The position numbers were made by a program, and so were the translations under genes. Below are positions 7,301 to 14,043 of a DNA stretch of 19,620 nt, piece by piece (the first letter of the stretch is position 1; the number at the start of each line of letters is the position of its first letter). This DNA comes from an uncultured Chloroflexota bacterium (GTDB taxonomy: Bacteria > Chloroflexota > Anaerolineae > Anaerolineales > Anaerolineaceae). The DNA lies in assembly GCA_902795255.1 (NCBI GenBank), contig CADBKS010000034.1:1-19620 (forward strand). The letters run 5' to 3'. The notes beneath the pieces are model-generated. The model searched no databases. It saw only the letters and a list, made by a program, of their open reading frames with translations, and was not told the origin of the DNA.

Positions 7301-7990
7301 ATGGATATTACCTGGTACGGACATTCTTGTTTCCGCATTAATGAACGAAATTTCGGAAGCGTTGTTTGCGATCCTTATGACTATGAAAAAATCGGTTATG
7401 AACCGCTGAAACTGAAGGCGGATATTGTCACGATGAGCAACGATAAGCCCGGACACAGTTATCTGCCCGGGATCAAAACGGAACCCTTTGTCGTAAAACG
7501 CCCCGGGGAATATGAGATCAGCAACATTTTTATCACCGGCCATGCGACAAACAAAAAAGGTGAACCGCGGAACACGATCTTTGTGATCGAGATCAACGGT
7601 TTGTTTGTGGCTCATCTGGGAAATATCAACCGCCCCCCGACGCAGACTGAGGTCGAAACGCTCGGCACGGTCAATGTGCTGCTGGTCCCGGTAGGAGGCG
7701 GTGCGGCGCTGAATGCGTCCCAGGCTGTTGAGACCATCCGCATGATCCAGCCGAATATCGTCATCCCGATGCATTATTCGGTCGCACGGACTCTGCCGGA
7801 GCTCGATCCGCTTTCCAAATTCCTCAAGGAAATGGGCGTGACACAGGTGGATCAGACTTATACCTCCTTTAAGGTCCCGGCCCCGGACAAACTTCCGGAA
7901 GATACGCAGCTTGTGATCCTGGATCATCCGCTCGGAAATGAGACGCTGGATGATGACAGCGAAGAAAAGGCCGGAGAAGATGCAGCATAA
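7301..7990 (+). CDS. UlaG-like MBL-fold protein with degenerate metal site
   Basis: A 229-residue protein of the COG2220/lactamase_B_3 type. The N-terminal WYGHSCF motif, VVCDPY strand, PGEYE turn, GLFVAHLG and IPMHY (His157) follow the fold in order. The usual metal motif S-H-x-H-x-D-H appears here as S46-N-D-K-P-G-H52, so both early histidines and the Asp are lost. The later HLGD is HLGN (Asn107). Enzymatic hydrolysis is therefore doubtful, and the protein may be a binding or structural derivative. The C-terminal 20 residues are acidic. The start at 7301 follows GGAGG at 4 nt; an in-frame TTG at 7298 is too close to that site. The next gene overlaps its end by 11 nt, implying coupled translation. 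Confidence 0.82.
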   Translation: MDITWYGHSCFRINERNFGSVVCDPYDYEKIGYEPLKLKADIVTMSNDKPGHSYLPGIKTEPFVVKRPGEYEISNIFITGHATNKKGEPRNTIFVIEINGLFVAHLGNINRPPTQTEVETLGTVNVLLVPVGGGAALNASQAVETIRMIQPNIVIPMHYSVARTLPELDPLSKFLKEMGVTQVDQTYTSFKVPAPDKLPEDTQLVILDHPLGNETLDDDSEEKAGEDAA

Positions 7991-8282
7991 ACTGATCATG
8001 ACCTGGGATATCGCGGACGGAAAGGAACAGGAATACTTTGATTTCCTGATCCATACATTCGTCCCGCGTATGAATCAGCTGGGCTTTGAACTGACGGATG
8101 CCTGGGCAACGATTTACGGTGATTGCCCGCAGGTCCTGGTCACGGCGATCCTGCCGGATGAGCTTGAGGCCGAGCGCCGGATGTCCCAGAATGACTGGCA
8201 TGTGCTGATCGACCAGCTCGAAGGTTTTGTGGATGACCTTGAAATGAAGCTGATTCCGGCTTCCTCCGGATTCCAGTACTGA
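7980..8282 (+). CDS. Conserved hypothetical protein, ~100 residues
   Basis: A small soluble protein beginning MQHKLIMTWDI and ending SSGFQY. The pattern of strand (KLIMTWDI), helix (QEYFDFLIHTFVPRMNQ), strand (ELTDAWATIYG), strand (QVLVTAIL) and long helix (WHVLIDQLEGFVDDLE) suggests a ferredoxin-like alpha/beta dimer of the dimeric alpha-beta barrel kind; this is a fold guess only. The start at 7980 follows GGAGAAG. A start at 7938 would add 14 residues inside the upstream gene with no benefit. Overlap with the MBL-fold gene and 5 nt spacing to mutY place it in the same operon. No function is assigned. Confidence 0.7.
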   Translation: MQHKLIMTWDIADGKEQEYFDFLIHTFVPRMNQLGFELTDAWATIYGDCPQVLVTAILPDELEAERRMSQNDWHVLIDQLEGFVDDLEMKLIPASSGFQY

Positions 8283-8287
8283 TTTAT

Positions 8288-9358
8288 ATGAAAGCATTGC
8301 TGCCCTGGTTTGACCGCTGCAGGCGGGATCTGCCCTGGCGCCGGAACCGCAGCCCTTACGCGACCTGGATCTCTGAGATCATGCTCCAGCAGACCCGGGT
8401 CGATACGGTTAAACCCTATTTTGAGCGTTGGATGGACCGTTTCCCGGATGTGGAAACACTCGCGGCAGCCGATGAACAGGAAGTACTGCGTTTGTGGGAA
8501 GGTCTCGGATATTACAGCCGGGCCAGGTCGCTTCACAAGGCAGCCGGGATCATCGTTTCCGAATATGGCGGAAAGATCCCTGCGGATCCTGTGGAACTGC
8601 GGAAGCTGCCCGGAATCGGGGATTATACCGCAGGGGCGATCGCCTCGATCGCGTTCGGCGTTCCCGCGGCCGCGCTTGACGGGAATATCCGGCGGATCCT
8701 CGCCCGTTTTTATGATGTTTCCGACCCTGTTCGTACGCCGCAGACAGAGAAATTTCTCTGGCATCTGGCGGAGGAGAACCTGGACCGTGAACGTCCCGGC
8801 GATTTTAATGAAGCCCTGATGGATCTCGGATCCGCGGTCTGCCTGCCGGAAAATCCGAAATGTCTCCTTTGCCCGATCGCTGACGGCTGTCAGGCTTTGA
8901 AAAACGGGACCGTGGCGGAACGTCCGGTACTGAGCAAGGCAGATCCTGTCCCGCATTACATCGTGACTGCGGCAGTGATCGCGGATGCGGAGGGGGAGAA
9001 ATTCCTGCTGACAAAACGGCCGCCGAAAGGGCTGCTGGGCGGCCTCTGGGAATATCCGGGCGGGAAACAGGAACCGGGCGAAAGTCTTGAAGACTGCATG
9101 CGGCGGGAGATCCGTGAGGAACTGGGCGTTCCTGTCAGCGTCGGACAGGCTTTCGGCGTTTACAAACACGCATATACTCATTTTAAAGTGACACTGCACG
9201 CCTTCCTCTGCACGATAACGGAAGGGATACCGCAGCCGCTGGCTGCCAGTGAACTCGGCTGGTTTTCCCGGGATGCACTGAGTGGACTCCCGATGGGAAA
9301 GATCGACAGAATGATTTCGGACCGGCTGGCCGGGGAAGTGCGGAAAGAACAGGATTGA
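8288..9358 (+). CDS. mutY: A/G-specific adenine glycosylase with intact Nudix domain
   Basis: Removes adenine mispaired with 8-oxoguanine in DNA. The HhH-GPD domain spans residues 1-205, with catalytic Glu30, helix-hairpin-helix LPGIGDYTAGAI (107-118) and Asp131 in LDGNIRR. The 4Fe-4S loop Cys185-X6-Cys192-X2-Cys195-X5-Cys201 has the classical spacing. The C-terminal domain (about 222-350) is the 8-oxoG-recognising Nudix-like fold with the loop HAYTHF around 294-299, in the position of the F-S-H loop known from Bacillus MutY. Unlike typical MutY, the box G259-X5-E-X7-REIREELGV281 is a full catalytic Nudix signature, so an additional 8-oxo-dGTPase activity is possible. The ATG at 8288 gives the usual MutY N-terminus but lacks a strong ribosome site. 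The stop lies 5 nt before the pcrA ATG. Confidence 0.93.
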   Translation: MKALLPWFDRCRRDLPWRRNRSPYATWISEIMLQQTRVDTVKPYFERWMDRFPDVETLAAADEQEVLRLWEGLGYYSRARSLHKAAGIIVSEYGGKIPADPVELRKLPGIGDYTAGAIASIAFGVPAAALDGNIRRILARFYDVSDPVRTPQTEKFLWHLAEENLDRERPGDFNEALMDLGSAVCLPENPKCLLCPIADGCQALKNGTVAERPVLSKADPVPHYIVTAAVIADAEGEKFLLTKRPPKGLLGGLWEYPGGKQEPGESLEDCMRREIREELGVPVSVGQAFGVYKHAYTHFKVTLHAFLCTITEGIPQPLAASELGWFSRDALSGLPMGKIDRMISDRLAGEVRKEQD

Positions 9359-9363
9359 CACTT

Positions 9364-11673
9364 ATGGATAACTTTGAAAATCTCAACCCTCAGCAGAAGC
9401 AGGCGGTGACCGCCGGGAACGGACAGATCCTTGTGATCGCTGGACCGGGGTCCGGAAAGACCCGGGTGCTGACCCAGCGGATCGTTTATCTGATGCGGAC
9501 GATGGGAATCCGGCCATACAATATTCTGGCCGTGACTTTTACCAACAAGGCTGCGAAAGAAATGGTCACCCGTATTGAAGACACGCTCGGCGAATCTGTA
9601 CAGGGATCGATGTGGATCGGGACCTTTCATGCGGTCTGTGCCCGCATCCTGCGCCGGGAAGCCGGTGCGCTGCCTTTTGACAGTAATTTCGTGATCATGG
9701 ATACGGACGATCAGCTTTCGCTGATCAAGCGGATCGTGAAAGATCTGAACCTTGATGAAAAGTCTTTCCGCCCGAATGCGCTGCATAATGCGATCTCCAA
9801 TGCGAAAAATGAACTGCAGTTCCCGGGCGATATGCCGCGTTCCAATTACCGGGAGGAGACGGTTTACCGCGTTTATGAAAAGTACCAGAAGGAACTGCTT
9901 GAAAGCAACTCGGTCGATTTTGATGATCTGCTGCTGTGGACGCACAAGCTTCTTTCTGACAATCCGCAGATCCGCGATAACTACAGCCGGCGCTTCCATC
10001 ATATTCTGGTCGACGAATTTCAGGATACGAACACCGTACAGTACCAGCTGCTGAAATTGCTTGCCGGGCAGGACGGCAATCTTTTTGCAGTCGGTGATGA
10101 GGATCAGTCGATTTATCGGTGGCGCGGTGCGGATTACCGCAATATCCTCCAGTTTGAAAAAGACTACCCCAACTGCGAAAAGATCCTGCTGGAGCAGAAC
10201 TACCGTTCGGTTCAGAATGTGCTGGATGCCGCGGGCGGCGTGATCGACCGCAATAAAAACCGTACGCCGAAAAAGCTCTTTTCCGACCGCGGATCCGGTG
10301 AACTGATCGGCCTGTATGAGGCCGATGATGACCGGGACGAGGCCCGCTTTGTAGCGGATACGATCCAGCAGCTGATCCGCAGCGGAAACGCGAAGGGCGG
10401 AGATTTCGCGGTCCTGTATCGCACAAACGCCCAGTCCCGTCTGTTTGAAGACGCGTTCCTTTACCGGGGTATGGCCTACCGTCTGGTTGGCGCGCAGCGT
10501 TTTTACGGTCGGCGTGAAGTCAAGGATATCATTGCCTATCTGCGCCTGGTCTTCAATCCGCATGATCAGATCAGTCTGACGCGTGTCATCAATGTGCCGA
10601 CGCGCGGGATCGGCGCGAAGGCTGTGGCAAATCTGAATCTTGCTGCTTTCGAAAGTCAGAAGTCTTCGGGAGAGGTCCTTCTGGATTTGGGCAGGCTCGG
10701 CCCGGAGTCGGTTTACTGGCCGGAAATGGGACGCAGCGCCCTGGCCCTTGCGGATTTCGGTGCCAAACTGATCGGCTGGCGTGAACAGATGAACAGTGAC
10801 CCGAGCATCGTGAACCTGATGGACCGGATCATTCGTGAAACAGGCTATCAGAACTGGCTGGAGGCGGACAGCGACGGAGAGGATGACCGCTGGGACAATA
10901 TCGAAGAACTGCGCAAGATGGCCTTCGATTACGAAGAGCGCGGCCTTTCCGAGTTCCTGCAGAATCTGGCGCTGGTATCCGATCAGGATACGATCACGGA
11001 GAACGCTGACTGTCCGACCCTGATGACGCTCCACGCGGTCAAGGGGCTGGAATTCAACCGGGTTTTCATTATCGGACTGGATGACGGCATCCTGCCGCAT
11101 TCCCGTTCTTTTGACGATCCGGAGGAAATGGCGGAAGAGCGCCGACTTTTCTATGTCGGCATTACCCGGGCTAAAAACAGCCTTACCCTGTGCCGGGCGG
11201 AACAGCGGTACGCATACGGTGAGGTGGACAGCATGATCCGCTCCCGTTTTATTGACGATATTCCGCAGGAGTTGATCCGCGATCTCAGCGGCCGTTCTTC
11301 GGCCAGAGTCAGCCGTCCCGCTGCCTGTTCCGCTTCCCGATGGGAGAACAACCCGTCCTGGAGCCGCGGTGTGTTCAGTGCGGCTTCTTCCGGAACTTCA
11401 ACGTATACCCGGTCATCGGAGCCGATCCGCAAAACAGGATCCGCGATCTCGAGGCCTGCGGTTTCGAAACCCGTACCGAAGACGGATGCAAAGCAGGAGT
11501 TCCATCCGCTGGATAAGGTGCGCCATAATTCATGGGGCGAGGGAACGGTCCTGGAGAGCAGGCTTGACGGCGGGGATGAAGTCGTGACGATCCAGTTCAA
11601 AAGCGTCGGTCTGAAGAAGGTCGTCGCTTCCATGACAAAGCTGGTAAAACTCAGCAAGCCGCTTGGAGATTAG
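9364..11673 (+). CDS. pcrA: ATP-dependent DNA helicase PcrA/UvrD
   Basis: A superfamily 1A 3'-5' helicase of 769 residues that acts in repair, replication-fork clearance and transcription-coupled repair. Motifs in order: Q-motif LNPQQKQAV, Walker A AGPGSGKT (26-33), TFTNKAAKEM, Walker B VDEFQDT with Asp217-Glu218, GDEDQSIYRWRGAD, EQNYRS, TLHAVKGLEF and LFYVGITRAK. A Ser/Pro-rich linker (about 645-705) leads to a C-terminal Tudor-like domain starting FHPLDKVRHNSWGEG, the RNA-polymerase-binding module of PcrA. The ATG at 9364 is preceded by AGGA at 9 nt; an in-frame TTG at 9355 overlapping the mutY stop is possible but directly abuts AGGA. A strong terminator follows the gene. Confidence 0.96.
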   Translation: MDNFENLNPQQKQAVTAGNGQILVIAGPGSGKTRVLTQRIVYLMRTMGIRPYNILAVTFTNKAAKEMVTRIEDTLGESVQGSMWIGTFHAVCARILRREAGALPFDSNFVIMDTDDQLSLIKRIVKDLNLDEKSFRPNALHNAISNAKNELQFPGDMPRSNYREETVYRVYEKYQKELLESNSVDFDDLLLWTHKLLSDNPQIRDNYSRRFHHILVDEFQDTNTVQYQLLKLLAGQDGNLFAVGDEDQSIYRWRGADYRNILQFEKDYPNCEKILLEQNYRSVQNVLDAAGGVIDRNKNRTPKKLFSDRGSGELIGLYEADDDRDEARFVADTIQQLIRSGNAKGGDFAVLYRTNAQSRLFEDAFLYRGMAYRLVGAQRFYGRREVKDIIAYLRLVFNPHDQISLTRVINVPTRGIGAKAVANLNLAAFESQKSSGEVLLDLGRLGPESVYWPEMGRSALALADFGAKLIGWREQMNSDPSIVNLMDRIIRETGYQNWLEADSDGEDDRWDNIEELRKMAFDYEERGLSEFLQNLALVSDQDTITENADCPTLMTLHAVKGLEFNRVFIIGLDDGILPHSRSFDDPEEMAEERRLFYVGITRAKNSLTLCRAEQRYAYGEVDSMIRSRFIDDIPQELIRDLSGRSSARVSRPAACSASRWENNPSWSRGVFSAASSGTSTYTRSSEPIRKTGSAISRPAVSKPVPKTDAKQEFHPLDKVRHNSWGEGTVLESRLDGGDEVVTIQFKSVGLKKVVASMTKLVKLSKPLGD

Positions 11674-11678
11674 TCGGG

Positions 11679-11709
11679 AAAAGGGCAAAACAGGTGTTTT
11701 GCCCTTTTT
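11679..11709 (+). terminator. Rho-independent terminator of the mutY-pcrA operon
   Basis: A 13-bp perfect inverted repeat (AAAGGGCAAAACA at 11680-11692 with TGTTTTGCCCTTT at 11695-11707) starts 6 nt after the pcrA stop and ends in five T residues. The complementary A-run on its left means weak action on the opposite strand is also possible. Confidence 0.88.
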
Positions 11710-11710
11710 G

Positions 11711-11764
11711 ATCACTGCCGTACGGGACGGTACAGGGAATTCAGTGATTCCGCCGTACCGTCCG
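11711..11764 (+). repeat. Nested inverted repeats with alternative pairings
   Basis: Between the pcrA terminator and the convergent HIRAN gene, GACGGTAC (11726-11733) pairs with GTACCGTC (11755-11762), enclosing GGAAT (11736-11740) paired with ATTCC (11747-11751). A competing pair, ATCACTG (11711-11717) with CAGTGAT (11742-11748), shares bases with the inner stem. No T-run follows on either strand. Confidence 0.5.
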
Positions 11765-11818
11765 CTGACGGGACCGGGAAGAGAAAGGGTGGTGAAGATC
11801 TCCTCCCGGAAGCGTTTC

Positions 11819-12277
11819 CTAAAAATTTAGCCTGATACCGCAGACGCTGTCTGTGCTGAAACCGCCGCGGTCATCATCATCATCTTCTTCTTCGTGATCA
11901 TCGCGGGGCTCATCATTAAAAGCCTTTCCTGCGAAGCCGGTCCCTTTTTCCTCATCCTCATCCGGGATCCCGCCGATGATGGAGTCCTCGTTGATATAGC
12001 ACAGGACATTCCGCGGCAGTTTGTACATCACTGTACCTTCGGCGGTTTTCCCGATCTTATCATAGATGCGGCCCGCACTCCAGCTGATACCTGCCGTGGT
12101 ATAAGTGGAGTTGGCGACGTATCCGACTTTGCCGAGCCCTTCAGCTTCCACACGGATCGCTTCCGCGTCGTGGATGTTGTCCGGTTCCTTGACAAGGCGG
12201 ACCGTCATCTTCGGTTCAAAGAATTCATGCCCGAAATAGTGGTTTGTTCCGGTGATCGTAAAGTAGATCCTTTTCAT
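11819..12277 (-). CDS. Stand-alone HIRAN-domain protein
   Basis: A 152-residue protein. The first ~95 residues match the HIRAN domain pattern: YFTITGTNHYFG near the start, VRLVKEPDNIHDAEAIRV in the middle and GKVGYVANSTY after it, the conserved N-x-x-D-x-x-A-I core. In eukaryotic HLTF this domain binds 3' ends of single-stranded DNA at stalled forks; bacterial single-domain versions are poorly studied. A second part has PRNVLCYINEDSIIGGIPDE. An acidic tract (DDHEEEDDDDD) then leads to a hydrophobic C-terminal tip. The start at 12277 has an excellent AGGAGG at 7 nt; the longer frame from 12316 would cover that site. It lies downstream of recA, separated by a terminator, with its own -10. A nucleic-acid role is inference. 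Confidence 0.82.
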   Translation of the reverse strand: MKRIYFTITGTNHYFGHEFFEPKMTVRLVKEPDNIHDAEAIRVEAEGLGKVGYVANSTYTTAGISWSAGRIYDKIGKTAEGTVMYKLPRNVLCYINEDSIIGGIPDEDEEKGTGFAGKAFNDEPRDDHEEEDDDDDRGGFSTDSVCGIRLNF

Positions 12278-12307
12278 AAGACGTCCTCCTTTTTTTGTAA
12301 TATCGGT

Positions 12308-12313
12308 ATTATA
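12308..12313 (-). promoter_or_regulatory. Candidate -10 box of the HIRAN gene
   Basis: TATAAT on the minus strand, 30 nt before the HIRAN start and downstream of the recA terminator. The -35 side is A-rich with no clear hexamer. TTTGTA (12294-12299) and TACAAA (12312-12317) form a flanking inverted repeat. Confidence 0.45.
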
Positions 12314-12401
12314 CAAAATTATTCTTTTTTTCAGGTCTGTTTATTTGGACTTCGCTGATGAATTTTTAAAGTCCCCGCCCGGTGACGGTCCGGACCTGCG
12401 G

Positions 12402-12437
12402 AAAAAGAAAACAGCCGGCGCTTTGACCGGCTGTTTT
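12402..12437 (-). terminator. Rho-independent terminator of recA
   Basis: An 11-bp perfect stem (AAAACAGCCGG at 12408-12418 with CCGGCTGTTTT at 12427-12437) with an 8-nt loop lies 20 nt after the recA stop. On the minus strand it is followed by TTTTCTTTTTC. Confidence 0.9.
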
Positions 12438-12457
12438 GAATGCGTTTTCAGATCTCT

Positions 12458-13624
12458 TTAGAGATCATCGTCGTCATCATCATCTTCGTCATCGAGATCC
12501 ATGCCGGACGGTGCGGTCCCGATGCGTTCGAATTCAACATCGTCATCATCTTCTTCGCTGCTGAACTGCAGGATCGGCGTATCGGCATCCTTGGCGAAAT
12601 CGCGGATCTGTTCCTCGATCTCGTCGCGCAGTTCCAGGTTCACGTTCAGGAATTCGATCGACTTGTCGCGTCCCTGACCGAGCTTGAGGTCCTGATAGGA
12701 GTAGAAAGCGCCGCGTTTCTTGACGATGTCCAGCTGTGCGGCCAGATCCAGGATCTCCGCGGTTTTGTTGATGCCGCTGTTGTGCATCAGGTCAAATTCA
12801 GCGGTGGCGAACGGCGGTGCCACCTTGTTTTTGACGACACGGACCCGGACATGCCCGCCGATCACTTCGCCGGCCTTTTTGATGGACTGGGTCCGGCGGA
12901 CGTCCATACGGACAGACGCATAAAACTTCATTGCCAGACCGCCGGTCGTGGTTTCAGGATTGCCGAACATGACGCCGATCTTCTGACGCAGCTGGTTGGT
13001 GAAGATAACGGCGGTCTTGGTCTGGTTGATGATGCCGGAAAGCTTCCGCATTGCCTGGGAGATCAGGCGGGCCTGCATACCCATGGATGCGTCGCCCATG
13101 CTGCCTTCGATCTCTGCCCGCGGGACAAGTGCTGCAACGGAGTCTACGATGATCACATCGACCGCTCCGGAACGCACCAGTGTTTCGCAGATCTCGAGCG
13201 CCTGTTCACCGGTATCCGGCTGGGAAACGAGCAGTTCATTGATGTTGACACCGAGCTTGTGTGCGTAGACCGGGTCCAGTGCATGCTCCATATCGATAAA
13301 TGCCGCAGTTCCGCCCTGTTTCTGGGCTTCCGCGACGACATGAAGGCAGATCGTCGTCTTACCGGAGGATTCCGGCCCGTAGATCTCCGTGATGCGGCCG
13401 CGGGGGATCCCTCCGACGCCCAGTGCGAGGTCAAGGCCGAGCGATCCGGTGGGGATCACTTCGATTTCCATCTGTTTTGCTTCCCCAAGGCGCATGATCG
13501 ATCCTTCGCCGTATCGTTTTGAAATATCATTCAGTGCCTTTTTGAGCATCATTTTGCGGGCTTCCGGTTCGATCTCGGTGACCGGTGAAAGCGGTTCCAT
13601 GTTCTTTTTGGTTTTCGGTGCCAT
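12458..13624 (-). CDS. recA: Recombinase RecA
   Basis: The 388-residue RecA carries out ATP-dependent strand exchange and LexA co-cleavage. It has Walker A GPESSGKT at residues 83-90, the Gln/Glu switch region, loops L1 ([19 protein letters not shown]) and L2 around [16 protein letters not shown], and a conserved C-terminal core. It has about 17 more N-terminal residues than E. coli RecA, counted by the Walker lysine. The last 30 residues are a very acidic tail ending D-D-D-D-D-D-D-L, encoded by GAT/GAC triplets; acidic tails are known to restrain DNA binding by RecA. The start at 13624 follows GGAG at 7 nt. The gene is monocistronic: it has its own promoter and a strong terminator before the HIRAN gene. 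Confidence 0.97.
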   Translation of the reverse strand: MAPKTKKNMEPLSPVTEIEPEARKMMLKKALNDISKRYGEGSIMRLGEAKQMEIEVIPTGSLGLDLALGVGGIPRGRITEIYGPESSGKTTICLHVVAEAQKQGGTAAFIDMEHALDPVYAHKLGVNINELLVSQPDTGEQALEICETLVRSGAVDVIIVDSVAALVPRAEIEGSMGDASMGMQARLISQAMRKLSGIINQTKTAVIFTNQLRQKIGVMFGNPETTTGGLAMKFYASVRMDVRRTQSIKKAGEVIGGHVRVRVVKNKVAPPFATAEFDLMHNSGINKTAEILDLAAQLDIVKKRGAFYSYQDLKLGQGRDKSIEFLNVNLELRDEIEEQIRDFAKDADTPILQFSSEEDDDDVEFERIGTAPSGMDLDDEDDDDDDDL

Positions 13625-13683
13625 GTTGTAACTCCATCGCTATGAATTTCTGGTCTGCATATAAGCAATTTCACTTATGGTTA

Positions 13684-13711
13684 AGTATAGCCGATTTCCT
13701 GTGAATTTCAA
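13684..13711 (-). promoter_or_regulatory. recA promoter
   Basis: On the minus strand, TTGAAA (13711-13706) and TATACT (13689-13684) are 16 bp apart, 60 nt before the recA ATG. A CGAAC half-site (13719-13723) lies just upstream, but a full CGAAC-N4-GTTCG LexA box is not present, so SOS control cannot be claimed from sequence. Confidence 0.6.
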
Positions 13712-13764
13712 GTAAATTCGAACATAATTTCTTCAAAGAAATGACCGGTATAAAACTGCTTTTT

Positions 13765-13797
13765 AGTATAGCGGGATTTCTGCTTTTTTGCTATACT
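13765..13797. repeat. Inverted repeat of the octamer GCTATACT in the recA divergent region
   Basis: AGTATAGC (13765-13772) and GCTATACT (13790-13797) are perfect inverted copies 17 nt apart. A third copy of the same octamer forms the recA -10 (13691-13684, minus strand). Two of the three overlap promoters for the divergent transcripts. Confidence 0.6.
13789..13797 (+). promoter_or_regulatory. Extended -10 promoter of the small protein-mvaD-mutL-rsmG operon
   Basis: TGCTATACT matches the extended -10 form TGnTATACT and lies 35 nt before the ATG at 13833. No good -35 is present. It is the only clear promoter for the five coupled genes that follow. Confidence 0.6.
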
Positions 13798-13832
13798 GAT
13801 ACCATAATCAAAATGTCAGAACGGGAGGAACC

Positions 13833-14042
13833 ATGGCTGTAAAGATTTTGGACGATACGATCACTTTTGAAGCGTTTGCCGATCATGAAGATGCCGGATT
13901 CGAAGATGACATCTGTCTGCGTTTTACCGAGACTTGCCCGGAAGAGGAAAAAGTGTTTTACGGCGGGGAGAACAACCTGTATGTGACCCGTGAACAGGCC
14001 CGCCGGATCGCGACCGAGATCCTGATCGCACTGGAAGACTGA
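13833..14042 (+). CDS. Small acidic conserved hypothetical protein, 69 residues
   Basis: A 69-residue acidic protein (MAVKILDDTITFEAF...ATEILIALED) with a strong ribosome site GGGAGGA at 3-4 nt. It lies between the operon promoter and mvaD, and its stop is 1 nt before the mvaD ATG, so the two are probably translationally coupled. There are no cysteines in a metal motif, no signal peptide and no membrane segment. The predicted pattern is strand-strand then a C-terminal helix (REQARRIATEILIALE). The family is not recognised, and no function is assigned. The strong ribosome site, tight spacing and clean coding frame support it as a real gene. Confidence 0.75.
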   Translation: MAVKILDDTITFEAFADHEDAGFEDDICLRFTETCPEEEKVFYGGENNLYVTREQARRIATEILIALED

Positions 14043-14043
14043 T

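Noticed and set aside
9178..11100. A 640-residue minus-strand open frame opposite mutY and pcrA
   Set aside because: Long antisense frames are common in GC-rich coding DNA; it has no recognisable domain and covers the conserved helicase motifs.
12294..12317. TTTGTA-N12-TACAAA inverted repeat at the HIRAN promoter as a third copy of the TACAA-N3-TTGTA operator
   Set aside because: The half-sites are in the opposite order and the spacing is 12 rather than 3, so it is not the same site.
12440..13522. A 360-residue plus-strand open frame opposite recA
   Set aside because: The minus strand encodes an unmistakable RecA with promoter, ribosome site and terminator.
13706..13735. LexA/SOS box upstream of recA
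   Set aside because: Only a CGAAC half-site is present; the second half (GTTCG) is missing at the right spacing, and the LexA consensus of this lineage is not known to me.
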